This document shows positions 33,776 through 45,180 of a stretch of DNA of 64,000 nt, in pieces. How positions within the stretch are numbered: position 1 is the stretch's first letter; every line of letters begins with the position of its first letter. Where the stretch lies: contig JAKCPI010005258.1 in assembly GCA_023213315.1 (NCBI GenBank), positions 54,697-118,696 of the forward strand. Direction: 5' to 3'. The notes beneath the pieces were generated by a model. That model did no database searches, was not told the origin of the DNA, and saw only the letters and a list, made by a program, of their open reading frames with translations. A program made the position numbers and the translations under genes. The stretch comes from Euborellia annulipes. Its lineage: Eukaryota; Arthropoda; Insecta; Dermaptera; Anisolabididae.

Positions 33776-34380
33776 TTTAAAAATAAAGTCCTTCGTGGGT
33801 ATGTTGCCGCCTCCGTGCCAGATCATTTTTGGCGCTCCCAACTGTGAACTAAAAAAATAAAAGTTTTTTTCTCTTTTTAAGAGATATTTTAATAAAATGT
33901 AGTTATTGTATTTATATTTTTTTATTTTTTTTATTTATTTAACAAGACATGTGAGTGTTTTTTATTGATGAGGCCAAACATCCCATGGCCATTTTTATTT
34001 ATTTCATTTCTTAGAAAATTTTAAGTTAGAATTAAAAAATAATAAGAAAGAAATAAATAGTCTAGGAGATGGATTTCAACTTGTCAAGTTTGATAAACTG
34101 AGGATGGAAAAAATATGGATTGTTGACCACTTAACCAATTTAGTCAACTTTGATTTTATTTATTTTAGGAATAATAGACCATATAAGAAACATTGAATAA
34201 AAGACTTATTAAAAGAATTGTAATGTACACATATGAATATATTAGGACAATCACTCTCTCTATTAAGTAAGTAAAACTGTATAGTATACACTGGGTCATT
34301 GTTAAAGTTAAGCCCATTTCGCTGGGAGAAGATGAGAATAAACCCAAATCTTGGCATTTATATATTAATAAACCATCTTC
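33776..34380. repeat. Degenerate relative of the foldback arm
   Basis: GTTGCCGCCTCCGTGCCAGA (33801-33820) and, at 34060-34220, the decayed tRNA-like arm (GAGATGGATTTCAACTTGTC, then ACCACTTAACCAATTTAG) repeat the order seen at 28200-28450. It is interrupted by a SINE-tail fragment at 33950-33990. Confidence 0.6.
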
Positions 34381-34519
34381 TAAAGGTATTCTTTATTTTG
34401 ATTTACGAATCTGAAGACTCAGATAATTAAAATTCTTGAAAATTGGTAATAATAAATACTCTTCTGCGACAAACTTTATTGCCTTTATATATATATATAC
34501 TTTTTTATATTTATTCAGA

Positions 34520-34743
34520 CTTAGTGGCCAAGAGAGCTGTCTAATTAAGACGTTGTCTTCCTGTTCTTCTTCTCTGGATTTCAAAGCAGATGGCTGCTAC
34601 AGCAAGTATGACCACCAAGGAAATGAGAACAGTTTATAAAAGCCTAGAGTGAGATGCACCCAACGCCCATGCTACAATGATGCTCAAAAGGATAAGACCG
34701 ATGGCAGCATAATAATCTTGGTCGCCAGCAACCGTAACGTCAG
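34520..34743 (-). pseudogene. Inverted, stop-containing copy of exon 2 of the two-TM gene
   Basis: The minus strand aligns across about 220 bp with plus-strand exon 2 at 36970-37205, for example ATTGTAGCATGGGCGTTGGG and GCAGCCATCTGCTTTGAAAT in both. The reading frame is kept, with a 9-nt in-frame loss. Two sense codons have become stops (TTA to TAA and CAG to TAG). It lies just upstream of the live gene's first exon, in opposite orientation. This is DNA-level duplication and inversion rather than retroposition of the whole mRNA, because only exon 2 sequence is seen. Confidence 0.85.
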
Positions 34744-34949
34744 ACAGAAATTTTATTAAATTTAATTAAAAATTATCAAAAAAGGTAAAGAAGGAAGTAG
34801 TGATAGAGTTACATAATTTAATAAAAAACTAACTAGGTCTCTATTTGTTTATGAAATGCAAACTAAAAGCCGCGCGATGTGTGTGTGTGTGTGTGTATAT
34901 GATATCAATCTCGCTATCAGTCATAATTGCGAGCAAGTGGCACGTGACA

Positions 34950-34988
34950 ATGGCAGAGTGTGCCTTGTGGCTGCTGCTTGCTGTCTAA
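34950..34988 (+). CDS. Short upstream ORF overlapping the next start (TAATG)
   Basis: ATG at 34950 opens a 12-codon frame (MAECALWLLLAV) whose TAA overlaps the ATG of the two-TM protein by one base. If the transcript starts upstream, this would be a uORF with termination-reinitiation geometry. A CACGTG hexamer lies at 34941-34946. No expression evidence is available from sequence. Confidence 0.4.
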   Translation: MAECALWLLLAV

Positions 34989-37900
34989 TGGACGACTTAC
35001 ACGCCTTGTCAGGTAAGGGACTCACTAAAATCTAATTTGATATTATCTCAATCAAATACCTAAGTCATCATTTAATAATAGAATTTAGATTTTTTTAAAG
35101 AACTTTGTAAATAATAAAATGTTATCGGTATGCCCAAAGAGGATATCCAATTTTTTTAATTATTCTTTTGTGAACGTTTTTTATATCCTGAGATTAATTT
35201 TATTTAACGTTTTATTTATTCTGTTTGGTTATAATCAGGACCAACCAAAGTTTTTTGAAATTATCTAACAAAATATAGACTCTATTAAAAAAATATATCG
35301 TTTGTGGAAATACATTTTACATGGGGTAGCCCTACTTGTATACAGTATTATAAAACGAATCCTCTTATATTCATACATTTGAAAATTGTGACTGTCTGAT
35401 TTATTTTAATTTTTTGATCACTAATATATGTATATTTTTTTTTTAAAACAGATCTACAACCTAGATCAGTGATGACAAACCTATGATCCATGGGTCAGAC
35501 ACTGACCCACGTGAGCTTTTTAACTGACCCACGACCGACTCACAGAAACACACCTAAAAAAGTGAAGTTGCATGTGAAGAAGGAAAGAGGCGCACTAAAA
35601 ATTTTTAAATCGTTAAACCACCCGTAAAGTCAATTGAATTTTAAAGATGTTTAGTTTTAAAAATACTCTGTTAAAAATTTTTCAACTTAACTCTGGTGCA
35701 AATGGGCATTAGTGACCCACAAGCTAATACTAAAAAAAATATGAACAAAATTTGACCCACGTGTCAAAAAGGTTCGCCATCCCTGTCCTAGATGTTAGAT
35801 CTTTTGAATTCCGGCCTCTAAAGCAGGGATTTGAGTGTCAGTCTCAACCTTCCCCCCTCTCCAGGAAAACGAATAAATAATAACATAATTTTATTGTCTT
35901 TTCATATAAAAAAAATGTTTGCTCCCTCCCACCCTCCTGTTTGCGCAAATGATCTCAATAATTATCTTTTTTGCCTATTGATTTCTACCTACATACCGGT
36001 ACTTATTCGTAACCGGTACTTCATTCTTTAAAAAAAAAAATTAAATTTTTCTGGAACTTTTCTAATTATCTCGTTCTTCTTGAAAATATATTTGCACCTA
36101 CCCGTTAATTATGTTTTTATTTTAATCCACGAATAAATTATTTTAATTAAATAATTCACACCTCAAAGGGGCCAAATTCATTAAGGCTGAACGCACACCA
36201 ATTGAGCAAAACGCTCTTGGACAAAACATTTTGTCCAAGAGAAAAACGTTTTGCTCAATGCCAACGCACACCTTCTTTTTCTTCTTTCCGCGCCTGATTA
36301 TTCCCGCGGTGAGGGGTCGGCTGCAATCTATTAGGCAAAATGTTTTGCGATTCAACGAAATGTTTTACCATTCAGTAAAATGTTTTGCCATTGAGCATTT
36401 TTGCCTAATCGGTGTGCGTTGGCATTTTTTGCTCAATGGCAGAACATTTTGTCTAATGCACACCGATTGAGGAAAATGATCAATGGCAAAACATTTTGTT
36501 AATGATGTCGAATCATGTCCAATTGTGTTTTGTCTTCTCGGTGTGCGTTGACCCATAGATAAGCATTAAAAAAAACAGTTTTAGGCAAAAATGATTTGTT
36601 CGAAAACGTTTTTGCTCAATTGGTGTGCTTTCAGCCTAAAAAGAGAAATAGAAAAAAAATTAAATTTAATATTCGGTATATACCTTAAAGACTAATAATT
36701 TACCATAGCTCTCTATAATTATGTAAAGTTTTACTCATTTCCTATTTTTATATGCGCTAAGTTAATTAAATCACATAAATAGAGCTTATGTATAAAAACA
36801 GATAACCTTGGAAATGTTAATTAAAATCTATTTACATAAATAAATCTTTTAAATTATTTTATTAATAGTGAACTGAATATAATAATTATAATTTGGATTA
36901 AGACTCACGAAACATTTTTATTACCGTACTCTCTTTTTTTAATGAAATCTGTATGTTTCTCTAGGTCCTGAGAATCGGCGCTACGGATGCTGGCGTCCAG
37001 GATTATTTGCTGCCATCGGTCTTATCCTTCTGGCCACCGTAGCCATTATTGTAGCATGGGCGTTGGGTGCATCACACTCGGCGCTTTTATTAGCGGTTCT
37101 CATTTCCTTGGTGATTATACTTGCTGTAGCAGCCATCTGCTTTGAAATCCAGAGAAGAAGAGCACGAAGACAACGACTTAATCAGGCAGCTCCCTTGGGT
37201 TGGACCCTAAGTGGTGTTCGAACCATGCAGGTGAATCGTCCTCAGGGCTTTTGAAGCTCATTTTTTCTACCATCTTTCTCAATTATACTAGGTATTTATT
37301 ATAGAACTTTTCCTCAGCTCTATAAGAAAATTCATTTATGAAAAAAGACATTTAAAAATTAAATATGTATGGATTCTCTTAAGCGTATCAAAAATTTTAT
37401 GGTCCTATGTAGATACAGTGTAATGAATAAGTGACATTTGAGAAAAGAAAGAATTTCATATAAAAATTAAAAATAACTATTCCTAACAAGAATTTTTTTA
37501 TTGTTTCGGGGAAAATTAACAGAAAGAAAATATTTTTATGTATGCATTTTTGTTACTCCAATTCTATTCTATTGCTTTATTATTTGTTTTGTATTTATGT
37601 TCCAGTGATATCGTTTTTGTTTGTCTTAATTACAACGCTTTTTTATACTAGCTGGGGATTATGTCTTGAATACTTAAAGAGAATTTTACTTATTTATATA
37701 TTTAATGGTAAGTTGTTAAGCATTACTTTTTATTAATTTGCGCTGTACGTTCTTTCAGTTGTTATTTGTGAACTTATCTTTATTTTATTGAACGATTTAG
37801 AATGAAACTAGCAGATAATTTTATCTCTATTACAAATATTTCGGCTGAATCTAGGCTCCAAAAAAAAAAAAATTTATGTCGCTTGGGATATAAAATTGAT

Positions 37901-38987
37901 GATCACAACTCAACTAATAGAAAAGGTCCTTTCGATAACCGGATCCAATTCAGTCCATCCAACACTATATCTTGCCCATTACGCCACCCCACTCATAAAA
38001 ATAGACCAAAATGTTAATCTACAAGATGATCTAAAAAAATTGTTTGATTTTGATTGTTCTTACTTCCCAAAGTCTCTCGATAAGTTAGACTTACTTCCTT
38101 GAAAGACAGTTTTCAACCACAGTTGTGGTAACATAATAATCAATCCATTTTGCGTTTATTTTTTTAAATATTAGTCCGTTTTATTAAACAAGCATATGGG
38201 GCTCTACGCTCTTTCCATTCACTTTATACTTATCTAAAACAAATAAATCAAACGTTTCTAAGATTTTTCAAATCAAAATATTTTAAAGATAATAAAAGAG
38301 AATTATGTTTTGTAAAGCCATCTGATTTCCCAAAATTTGCAAGTAATAACATACAACATTGTCAATGCCCATAGGCGTAGGCATAAATTTTGGATGGGGG
38401 GGAAGGGGGTTCAAGATGATTCCCCCTCCCCCCCCCCAGTAATATGGCAGTATAAGGCGTCTAATGAAATATATAACTAGCCCTCCCCCCTGGACTCGAT
38501 ATTATATTTGTTGTATTATATGGCTTAAATATCTAGTCATGGCTTGGATCCTATGGGGCGGGGGGGGGTTAAACCCCCCTCCCCGTGGCTACGCCTATGT
38601 CAAAACCTGATAAATATATATTTTAAGAGGCAGCCAAGAAAAAAATTATCTGACTACTTTATCAATTAGCGGGAAACGTTTCGGTGTATTTTATTATGCA
38701 CCATCTTCAGTCCATTAATTGGTGATACCCCGAAACGTTTCCAGGTAAAGGATTCAGAGAATTCTTTTCTTAGCTGCCTCTGTCTCCCTACATCCTTCAC
38801 AAAAGTATTTTAATGTCAGAATTTTAAAGATCTCCGTCTGGTAAATAACCCGTATTTATTTAATTTTTAGGGCGCAGAGAAGCCTCTCTCAACTTCAGGT
38901 TCAGGCTCAGGAAGAACTTCATGGATTCATTGGAAACCTTGGCGTATTCGTCCAACCGCTCCACCAGCTGAACCATTAAATACATGA
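34988..38987 (+). CDS. Small protein with two membrane segments (3 exons)
   Basis: Exons 34988-35012, 36965-37230 and 38871-38987 join in frame (phases 1 and 0, GT-AG borders) to give 135 residues. After MDDLHALSGPENRRYGCWRP come two hydrophobic helices separated by only a few residues (PGLFAAIGLILLATVAIIVA, and ALLLAVLISLVIILAVAAIC). A basic stretch RRRARRQR and a Ser/Gly/Pro-rich tail ending PAEPLNT follow. If intron 2 is retained, the exon 2 frame instead stops at 37254 (ending VNRPQGF), so two C-termini are possible. Short helical-hairpin proteins of this kind can be membrane adaptors or subunits, but I recognise no family. The preserved frame, the positive-inside signal and the pseudogenic copy nearby all support a real gene. 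Confidence 0.75.
35467..35785. mobile_element. hAT MITE in intron 1 of the two-TM gene
   Basis: The ends CAGTGATGACAAACCTATG and AGGTTCGCCATCCCTG are imperfect inverted repeats. The 8-bp flanks ACCTAGAT and TCCTAGAT differ by one base. The interior repeats GACCCACG several times. No transposase is present. Confidence 0.78.
36185..36636. mobile_element. PIF/Harbinger-type MITE, copy 2
   Basis: The ends GGCTGAACGCACACCAATTG and CAATTGGTGTGCTTTCAGCC are near-perfect inverted repeats flanked by TAA on both sides. The inner blocks (TTTTGCTCAATGCCAACGCA and its mirrors) show internal palindromes, as if a second copy inserted or the element was rearranged. It lies in intron 1 of the two-TM gene. 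Confidence 0.78.
38370..38599. mobile_element. hAT-like MITE
   Basis: The ends CATAGGCGTAGGCATAA and GTGGCTACGCCTATG form inverted repeats. The 8-bp flanks TCAATGCC and TCAAAACC match at six positions. Homopolymer G and C runs sit just inside the ends, as in the element at 5771. Confidence 0.65.
38628..38787. repeat. Foldback with hammerhead-like arms
   Basis: AGAGGCAGCCAAGAAAA at the left mirrors TTTTCTTAGCTGCCTCT at the right. On the minus strand the left arm reads CTGAAGA, a GGTG...CACC hairpin, then GAAACGTTT. AATTA segments on both sides could close an outer stem. Confidence 0.65.
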
Positions 38988-38999
38988 ATGGAATTAAGT

Positions 39000-40195
39000 G
39001 AAATTCTAAACCAATGCTATAATTTTAAGGTATATATAATTATTTGAAAAAAATTCCCCTTTTTAATTGAGGGGCATTGCTCTCTAAAAGTTTCTTTTAT
39101 TATTTTTTTACTATAAACAAATGATTTAAATATTTAAGAAGAAAGTTATTCTGGAAACTAACGACTTTTTCCAAAATCAAATTTTAAGACTTTTATCTAT
39201 TGTTAGAAATAAAGTTTGAGAAATATGTGATGACCCACGCCATTGGAGCTAACTTAAAATTCAACTAAAATATTCACACGGTTTTAAATTTGAGAATGAA
39301 ACTTGACTCAAGTTATTTTAATTAAATTTCTAGATCTTAAGTTATTTAAAAAATGTTGTTGCTTTAATTAAAAATGAATCTCAAGATCTCTTTTTTACAA
39401 ATTGTTCAGTCTTAGCAATTTAAGAGATGGTAGAGTTTAAATAATTTATTTCTTTTAATAAATTAATAATATATAATTTTTGAAAAAAATATTATAATGA
39501 TCTTGATTGGAGAAGTGGCGCAAAAAGGGGTATAGTGACCCCATTATAAAGGTATAGTTTGAAGACACCCCCTGGAATTTAACAGGGGGAATAAATAATT
39601 ATTTATTTATAAATTATCAATTGCTAATAGAATTTGATTGAAAAATGAAATAAAATGTCAATTAAAGAACTAAACAGAAATCACGCTAAGCTAAAAACAG
39701 TTGATTTATATTATGTTATATTACTTAATGAGGAATTCGTAGTTTCTATCAGAAGTACTGCTTGGTGGAGAGCGAATGGTTGAAAAAATTCTTCAATTCT
39801 TTGCTACTTTATACGGTTTTGGTTTACGAATGATCCATTCTATCATTTCGGTCTTCATCAGAACCTTACCTGAGTTAAAAATAAACTACAAATTCTTCAT
39901 TAAGAATAAATCTACAGGTGTCTCATTATAAATATTAGCTTTAAACTAATCACTAAAATTGATATACCAGTAATTACAATTTTTTCTCTTAAAAAAGAAA
40001 ATTAGTAAAAAACGGATAAGGAAACTCTTGATTAAGAGATTGAGGAAAGGAAGAGGAATTAGCTGGGAAAAATTGAGACAAGATGAAATTATGTCTTTTA
40101 GAAGAGTCACTTGAGTTAGTACATTCAGAAGCGAATTAAACGGGGGTTCCCTATTCAGGCGCAGGCGTTTTATAGTAGGATTCCAAAGAGTTTTA
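39000..40195. other. AT-rich intergenic sequence 3' of the two-TM gene
   Basis: I see no gene here. Near 39826-39876 the minus strand contains CTGATGAAGACCGAAATG, a further CTGATGA...GAAA arrangement with almost no space for a hairpin. An AATAAA at about 39206 is a possible late polyadenylation signal. Confidence 0.4.
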
Positions 40196-40204
40196 TATCT
40201 CCTT

Positions 40205-40480
40205 ATTGTCGGCGGAGTCTCTCTGGGGAGGAATCGTTAGCCTCGGAGATTCGGGTTCGATTCCCGGGTCTGGCAAGAGAATTTTTCTCAGATGGGGATT
40301 TAATCGTGGAGCTCACTGTACCTGGTTTACCCAGCCTTCGTGATCAAAATTGGGAAAGCTCTTGAAATAAAAAATAACGACCTCCAATCATATAAACCAA
40401 GTCACAGGTTGAGATGAGCCGTAGTACTGATCATACAACATACATCATCAATACAGCCGCAGGTGCAACCTTATTAGGCC
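40205..40480 (+). repeat. tRNA-derived SINE
   Basis: The head contains GGTTCGATTCCC (an exact B-box, near 40253-40264) about 45 bp after an A-box-like CTCTCTGGGGAGG. A non-tRNA body of about 200 bp follows. The boundaries are approximate because I did not find target-site duplications. Confidence 0.6.
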
Positions 40481-41420
40481 TTAACCTTCTGTGATTTTTT
40501 AGAGGTTTTTTAATAAATTGACGGCGGCCCTGGATATTTCGCTAGTTAAAATATTACTTTTCTTTTTTCAATTAAATATTTGGCTTTTTTTAAAATTTTA
40601 GTTTAAATAGAGAATTAAATTTTTAAATTTTAGGGAGGGGGAAGCCAATTTTTTTCCACATCTGGGGCCTCATCCAACCTAAATTCGCCTCTGGGTGCTT
40701 CTATTTTATTCTTTGCTCTTGAGGGACATTATCCTTCGCTTCTCCACTGCTTAATAGCCTACTAATGTAAATTTCTATATAGAGATTTAGAGTCTTCAAA
40801 ATTTAAGATGAACTAATATTTTAATTTAAAATATAGCTATAACCATTTGTTTTAGAAATCAAATACACGTGCCACAGTTTATTTCTCTTTCTTTTGATCT
40901 CATTTTCAAATCTATAGTCAGTGAAATTCTATAAAAATAACTAAAACTTAAAAATAAATATAATTGTATAAATAATTATATCTTTTAATTCAAAATAAAA
41001 ATAACTTGAGAAAACAATTCCAAAGATTTCCAAAGAGCCTTTAAATTTAGACAAAATAATGAAAAGTTAACGCTCACTCATTTCACTAGGTTGATGAAGA
41101 AAATATAAACATATTAATAATTATCGATATTTATGGTTTAAATTTAAAAAAATTGTATATATTTATAATCTCTTTATTTTTATTTTAATATATGAGTTTT
41201 TAAACACAACTGTTTTTATTATGATAGTCAATTTATTTATACATACTTCTGTACATTGGACTCGAAACAGTACCACTTTTGAGTCGGGCATGCGCACAAT
41301 CCAAATGACATACCTGTACCACTCACTATTCACATATTTTACATTTTAAGGAAATGAACATTTTAGAAATTATAATAACTTACTGAGTTGATTTCATTAA
41401 AATATTTCCAAACAATAATA
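40481..41420. other. AT-rich stretch between SINE and P450
   Basis: Nothing beyond low-complexity AT-rich sequence is recognised. It would hold the 3' UTR of the minus-strand P450 gene. Confidence 0.4.
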
Positions 41421-42478
41421 TTAGCGCTTTTGAAATCCCAGAATAAGAGGTTTAACAGAATTAGTAAGAAATTGTTTAGGGTCAATTTCAATTTTTTTAG
41501 GAGTTTCTTTTGTCTGAATAATATTGTAATTACGAAGAATAGATGATAAGCCAACCTTAGTTTGAGCCATTGCTAATTTAATTCCTAGAGAAGATAATAA
41601 TATTGAATTATTATACCTTTTTAATAAAATAATACTTCATTTCACCGAATTTGAAATGGTGAATAAAAAGATTATTAAAACTTACCTATGCATTGTCTAG
41701 GTCCTTCGCCAAAAGGCAAAAACGTATAACGATAATGTGGAGACTTCTCCTCCTCAAAATGCCTTTCAGGAATGTATTGCTTTGGATCCTTAAAAATATT
41801 AGGATCATAATGAAGAGCATAAACTGGAATACTAATGCTCAAATTGCGTTCTGCAAGTAAAGTTTTTCCATTGCCTAAATTCAATTCACAATTTTTAGTG
41901 CAAGTTTTTGCTAATGCCAATACTGGTGAGTAGAGTCTCAATGCCTCTGCAAATGGAAATATATATATATAATCAATACGAATTCAATTCATATATTAAT
42001 AAGATATTTAAAAATTTGTGTTCAGAAAGAAAGCACAATAGCATTTTGTTTTTAAAAAAGTTAGTGGAAAGTTTTTTTTTTTTTTAAACACACACTTTTT
42101 AAAATACAAACAACTGATTGTACCTCCTCCAATGAGATCTTAATTCCTTTTGCCAAATTGTTAACAAATCTTTAAATGCGCCTCATTAATTAAGTTTTAA
42201 AATATTAATTGGTTAGAAAATATCATAAATAGGATAATATTGTAAATCTAACAATATACCAAGAAGACAGCATTCAACATAGTGCATTTCTCCAAGTCCA
42301 TCCCAATTCAATTCTCCATGCTTATTCCAAATACGATCAACTTCTTCTCGTGCTTTTGCTTGTTTATCTGGATTCATTGCAAGCAGATAGAGTGCAAATG
42401 CAAGAGCTCCTGAAGATGTTTCAAATCCATCAGTAAAAAACATAATTGAATGTGAAATCAATTCCTCCTGTTTGAAAT
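41421..42478 (-). CDS. Cytochrome P450, C-terminal three exons (CYP3-clan-like, partial)
   Basis: P450s are heme monooxygenases; microsomal CYP3-clan members oxidise xenobiotics and hormones. Exons 42260-42478, 41686-41946 and 41421-41584 join in phase (1 and 1) and end at TAA 41421-41423, giving about 214 residues. Landmarks: I-helix FFTDGFETSS (the usual A/G before GxET is Asp), K-helix EALR, a PERH variant of the PERF motif, and heme loop FLPFGEGPRQCIG with the thiolate Cys. The C-terminus is ILGFQKR. The first visible exon starts after a good acceptor (TTTCAG). However, no N-terminal half is visible anywhere to the right on this strand, and a foldback transposon lies 320 bp upstream. It may be a gene with a very long intron or a 5'-truncated pseudogene. 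No frame breaks are seen in what remains. Confidence 0.85.
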
Positions 42479-42798
42479 CTGAAACATTTTATATAAAAAA
42501 AAAACTTTAAGTACTTTATTGGTTCATTAATTAATTGTATTATAAAAATTGAAGAGAAATCATTCATATTTTTTGAGAGAGGATCTTTAAAATGAAAAAA
42601 ATTAAATTATATTTGCTTTAAGTTAAAATGACCCAACAACTCTTTGTTCTTTTTATTAATTTATATCTCCTTACAATCTTGAATAAGGATGAAACTGCAT
42701 ATTTATTATCTAGGGCAGGGGTTGCGATAATGGAATAACGTGCATTTTTTGTAAAGAAATGTTTAATGAGACGTGCCCCATCATATAATTTTGACTTA

Positions 42799-43875
42799 CA
42801 AGGGGACGGCCAAGTGAGTATATCACGGATTCGTTTGAAAAAAAATTGAGGTGATACTTTGAGCCAAAAAAATGTTCACGTGTCTCGGCGTTTTACTCCA
42901 TAGAGCCCCGATTGGCCAAAAAAAATAAATAAATACTGAAATAATTTTCGGGCTTTCAAGTAGTTTCTATTTGAAACATTACGTAACAGTCAGCTGTGGC
43001 TAGGCTGGTAGCGTAGCCGACTGGTAAGTATGTGGTTCCGGGTTCGATCGACGGAGTATGCAATTTTTTTTTATCTTTTTATGTTACGTACCGTAACAAA
43101 CAATATATTTAAAACTGTTTCATATTATTTTTTTTTTTATATTTTATTATTTTTTTTAGTAATTAAATTTTAAAATTTTTTTTTCGAGTTTCATTAGTAC
43201 AGACAGTACAGTGCTTCTCTCCTGAAATCCGAAAACAAAAATGTGCATGTAAAAAAATATCCTTTATAAACTGTGCTAATAGTCGTCTATTTATTTGTTT
43301 TGCATGTTATCTATATTCGCTTGACTGTACCTAATTTTTTTTATCAAATATAAGCAAATAAATTTTTTATTAATTTAATGTATTTATTTAATTAATGGAT
43401 TATTTTATGCCTTCTTTATTTCTTCATATATTTAAATACTGTAATAAATGATATTTTCTTCATGTATTTAAATTAAATTTTAATTTTAAGGTAATAAATA
43501 AACTCGAAAAACAATTTAAAAAAAATTTAATTACTAAAAAAAAATAATATGAAACAGTTTTAAATATATTGTTTGTTACGGTAACATATAAAGATAAAAA
43601 AAAAAAAAATTTGCATACTCCGTCGATTGAACCCGGGACAACTTACTTACCAGTCGGCTACGCTACCAGCCTAGCCACAGCTGACTGTTACGTAATGTTT
43701 CAAATAGAAACTACTTGAAAGCCCGAAAATTATTTCAGTATTTATTTATTTTTTTTTGGCCAATCGGGGCTCTATGGAGTAAAACGCCGAAACACGTGAA
43801 CATTTTTTTGGCTCAAAGTATAACCTCAATTTTTTTCAAACGAATCCGTGATATACTCACTTGGCCGTCCCCTTG
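42799..43875. mobile_element. Large foldback element, PIF/Harbinger-like target site
   Basis: The ends CAAGGGGACGGCCAAGTGAG and CTCACTTGGCCGTCCCCTTG are flanked by TTA on each side. The arms are about 380 bp, with a loop at about 43190-43500. Each arm contains a tRNA-like stretch: TGGCTAGGCTGG (A-box match) and GGGTTCGATCGACGGAG (B-box-like) near 43000-43060, mirrored near 43620-43680. No transposase is encoded. Confidence 0.82.
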
Positions 43876-45180
43876 TTAGTGATTATTGGGAAATATGGAA
43901 TCTAAATAGGTTCTAACATTTCAAAACTTGAAGAAGAAGAATGTACATATTCGCCTATTCTCTCTTGTAGCTCAAGCAAATTGTCGCGCGTTGTCGCGCG
44001 TTTACGCTTCCAGTGGACGACCAGCTGGACCAGCATCCCGCCATTTATCTATGCTTCCCGCTCAGATCCTGCCTTCACCAAAGGTTATTATATATTATGT
44101 ATCTTTTATAAAAGTAGGCTATATAAATATATATAGGCCAGATATAGGCTAATACTATATCGGCTGTTAGCTTAGCCTGCCATCTTTTGCACCAGTTCTG
44201 AACTATTTGACTGATAATTTTTTAAATATATCTACTAAGTGAATAAGTTTGGGATCTAAAATCGCCTATTGGTAATCCTAGATCCGGGCCAAAATGCCCT
44301 GGAAAAACAAAAGAAAGTCCTTAGAAAGCAAGGATCGGGATAATTTAATTAAATTCCCTTAAGTGGGAATAAATGATGATAGATTTTTCTTTTTATAAAA
44401 CAATATATTTAAAATAAAAACGAATAACAAGAACAAAATAACAAAATAGAAAAACCTGGTTGCCTAAATGCAACCTAAAAATACAAGTAAAATAAAACTT
44501 AGAAATTACAATTAAATTTAACTAATCTAATTTTCAGATCTTGTTTTAATAACTTCAGTATCTTGGAGTGGTGGGCAGTGTTGTCGATCCCAATGAATCC
44601 AAACCAGCACCGCGCGTTTTCTAAAAACTCCACCATCCACTTATGTCTACTGATAATAATCCATAGTAATGGTTAATGGATAATCCGCATAACCGGGATA
44701 ATGGATAATTTCTAAATAAACGAAATTGATCAAAGAAAAATCAATTAATAAAATTCCAAATGGATCAAATAAAAAGAAAGTGATCTAAAACACATACCAG
44801 TAATTTTTTGATCTTCTAAAAAATTGATTTCTTAAAGAAATCTGTACCAAAACATGATGGAATCAGTGGTTGACCACTTGGCATTAAAAACCATGTGGCC
44901 TCTCCAAAAGAGGCCGGTCCAAAAACCATGTGGTCCCTGAAGACCCGGCGTAGAGCACAACAAAAAAACAAAGTGAACGAGAAACACCTGAGGCGCCGAG
45001 AGGGAGGCAAAGGCGCAGTCCAGATAAAGAGATAGGCCACTCCGCCCTATTTAGGCGAGGCTGGCGCACTCTTTACCTTGACTGAACTAATTTGTAGGCG
45101 GGAAGCGTGAACACTAAGCTTATTTTAAAATTTTCAAAAACCGTTTAGCGCCGCTCTTACACCATCTTAACTATTGTTAT
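43876..45180. other. Intergenic stretch without recognised genes
   Basis: It contains GCGCGTTTACGCTTCCAGTG with GACGACCAGCTGG at about 43993-44030; the same segment recurs at about 60883-60913, so it is a dispersed repeat. The moderately GC-rich block at 44860-45070 has open frames on one strand, but no homology I can name. Confidence 0.45.

Larger units (their letters stand above)
37231..38870 (+). other. Intron 2 of the two-TM gene
   Basis: Donor GTGAAT at 37231, acceptor TTTTTAG ending at 38870. It holds AT-rich sequence with short unsupported frames at 37540-38100, a hAT-like MITE at 38370-38599, and a ribozyme-like foldback at 38628-38787. Confidence 0.65.

Noticed and set aside
43000..43060. 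Functional tRNA gene
   Set aside because: A- and B-box likeness only; no cloverleaf with a proper acceptor stem, and it is embedded in a transposon arm and present twice in inversion.
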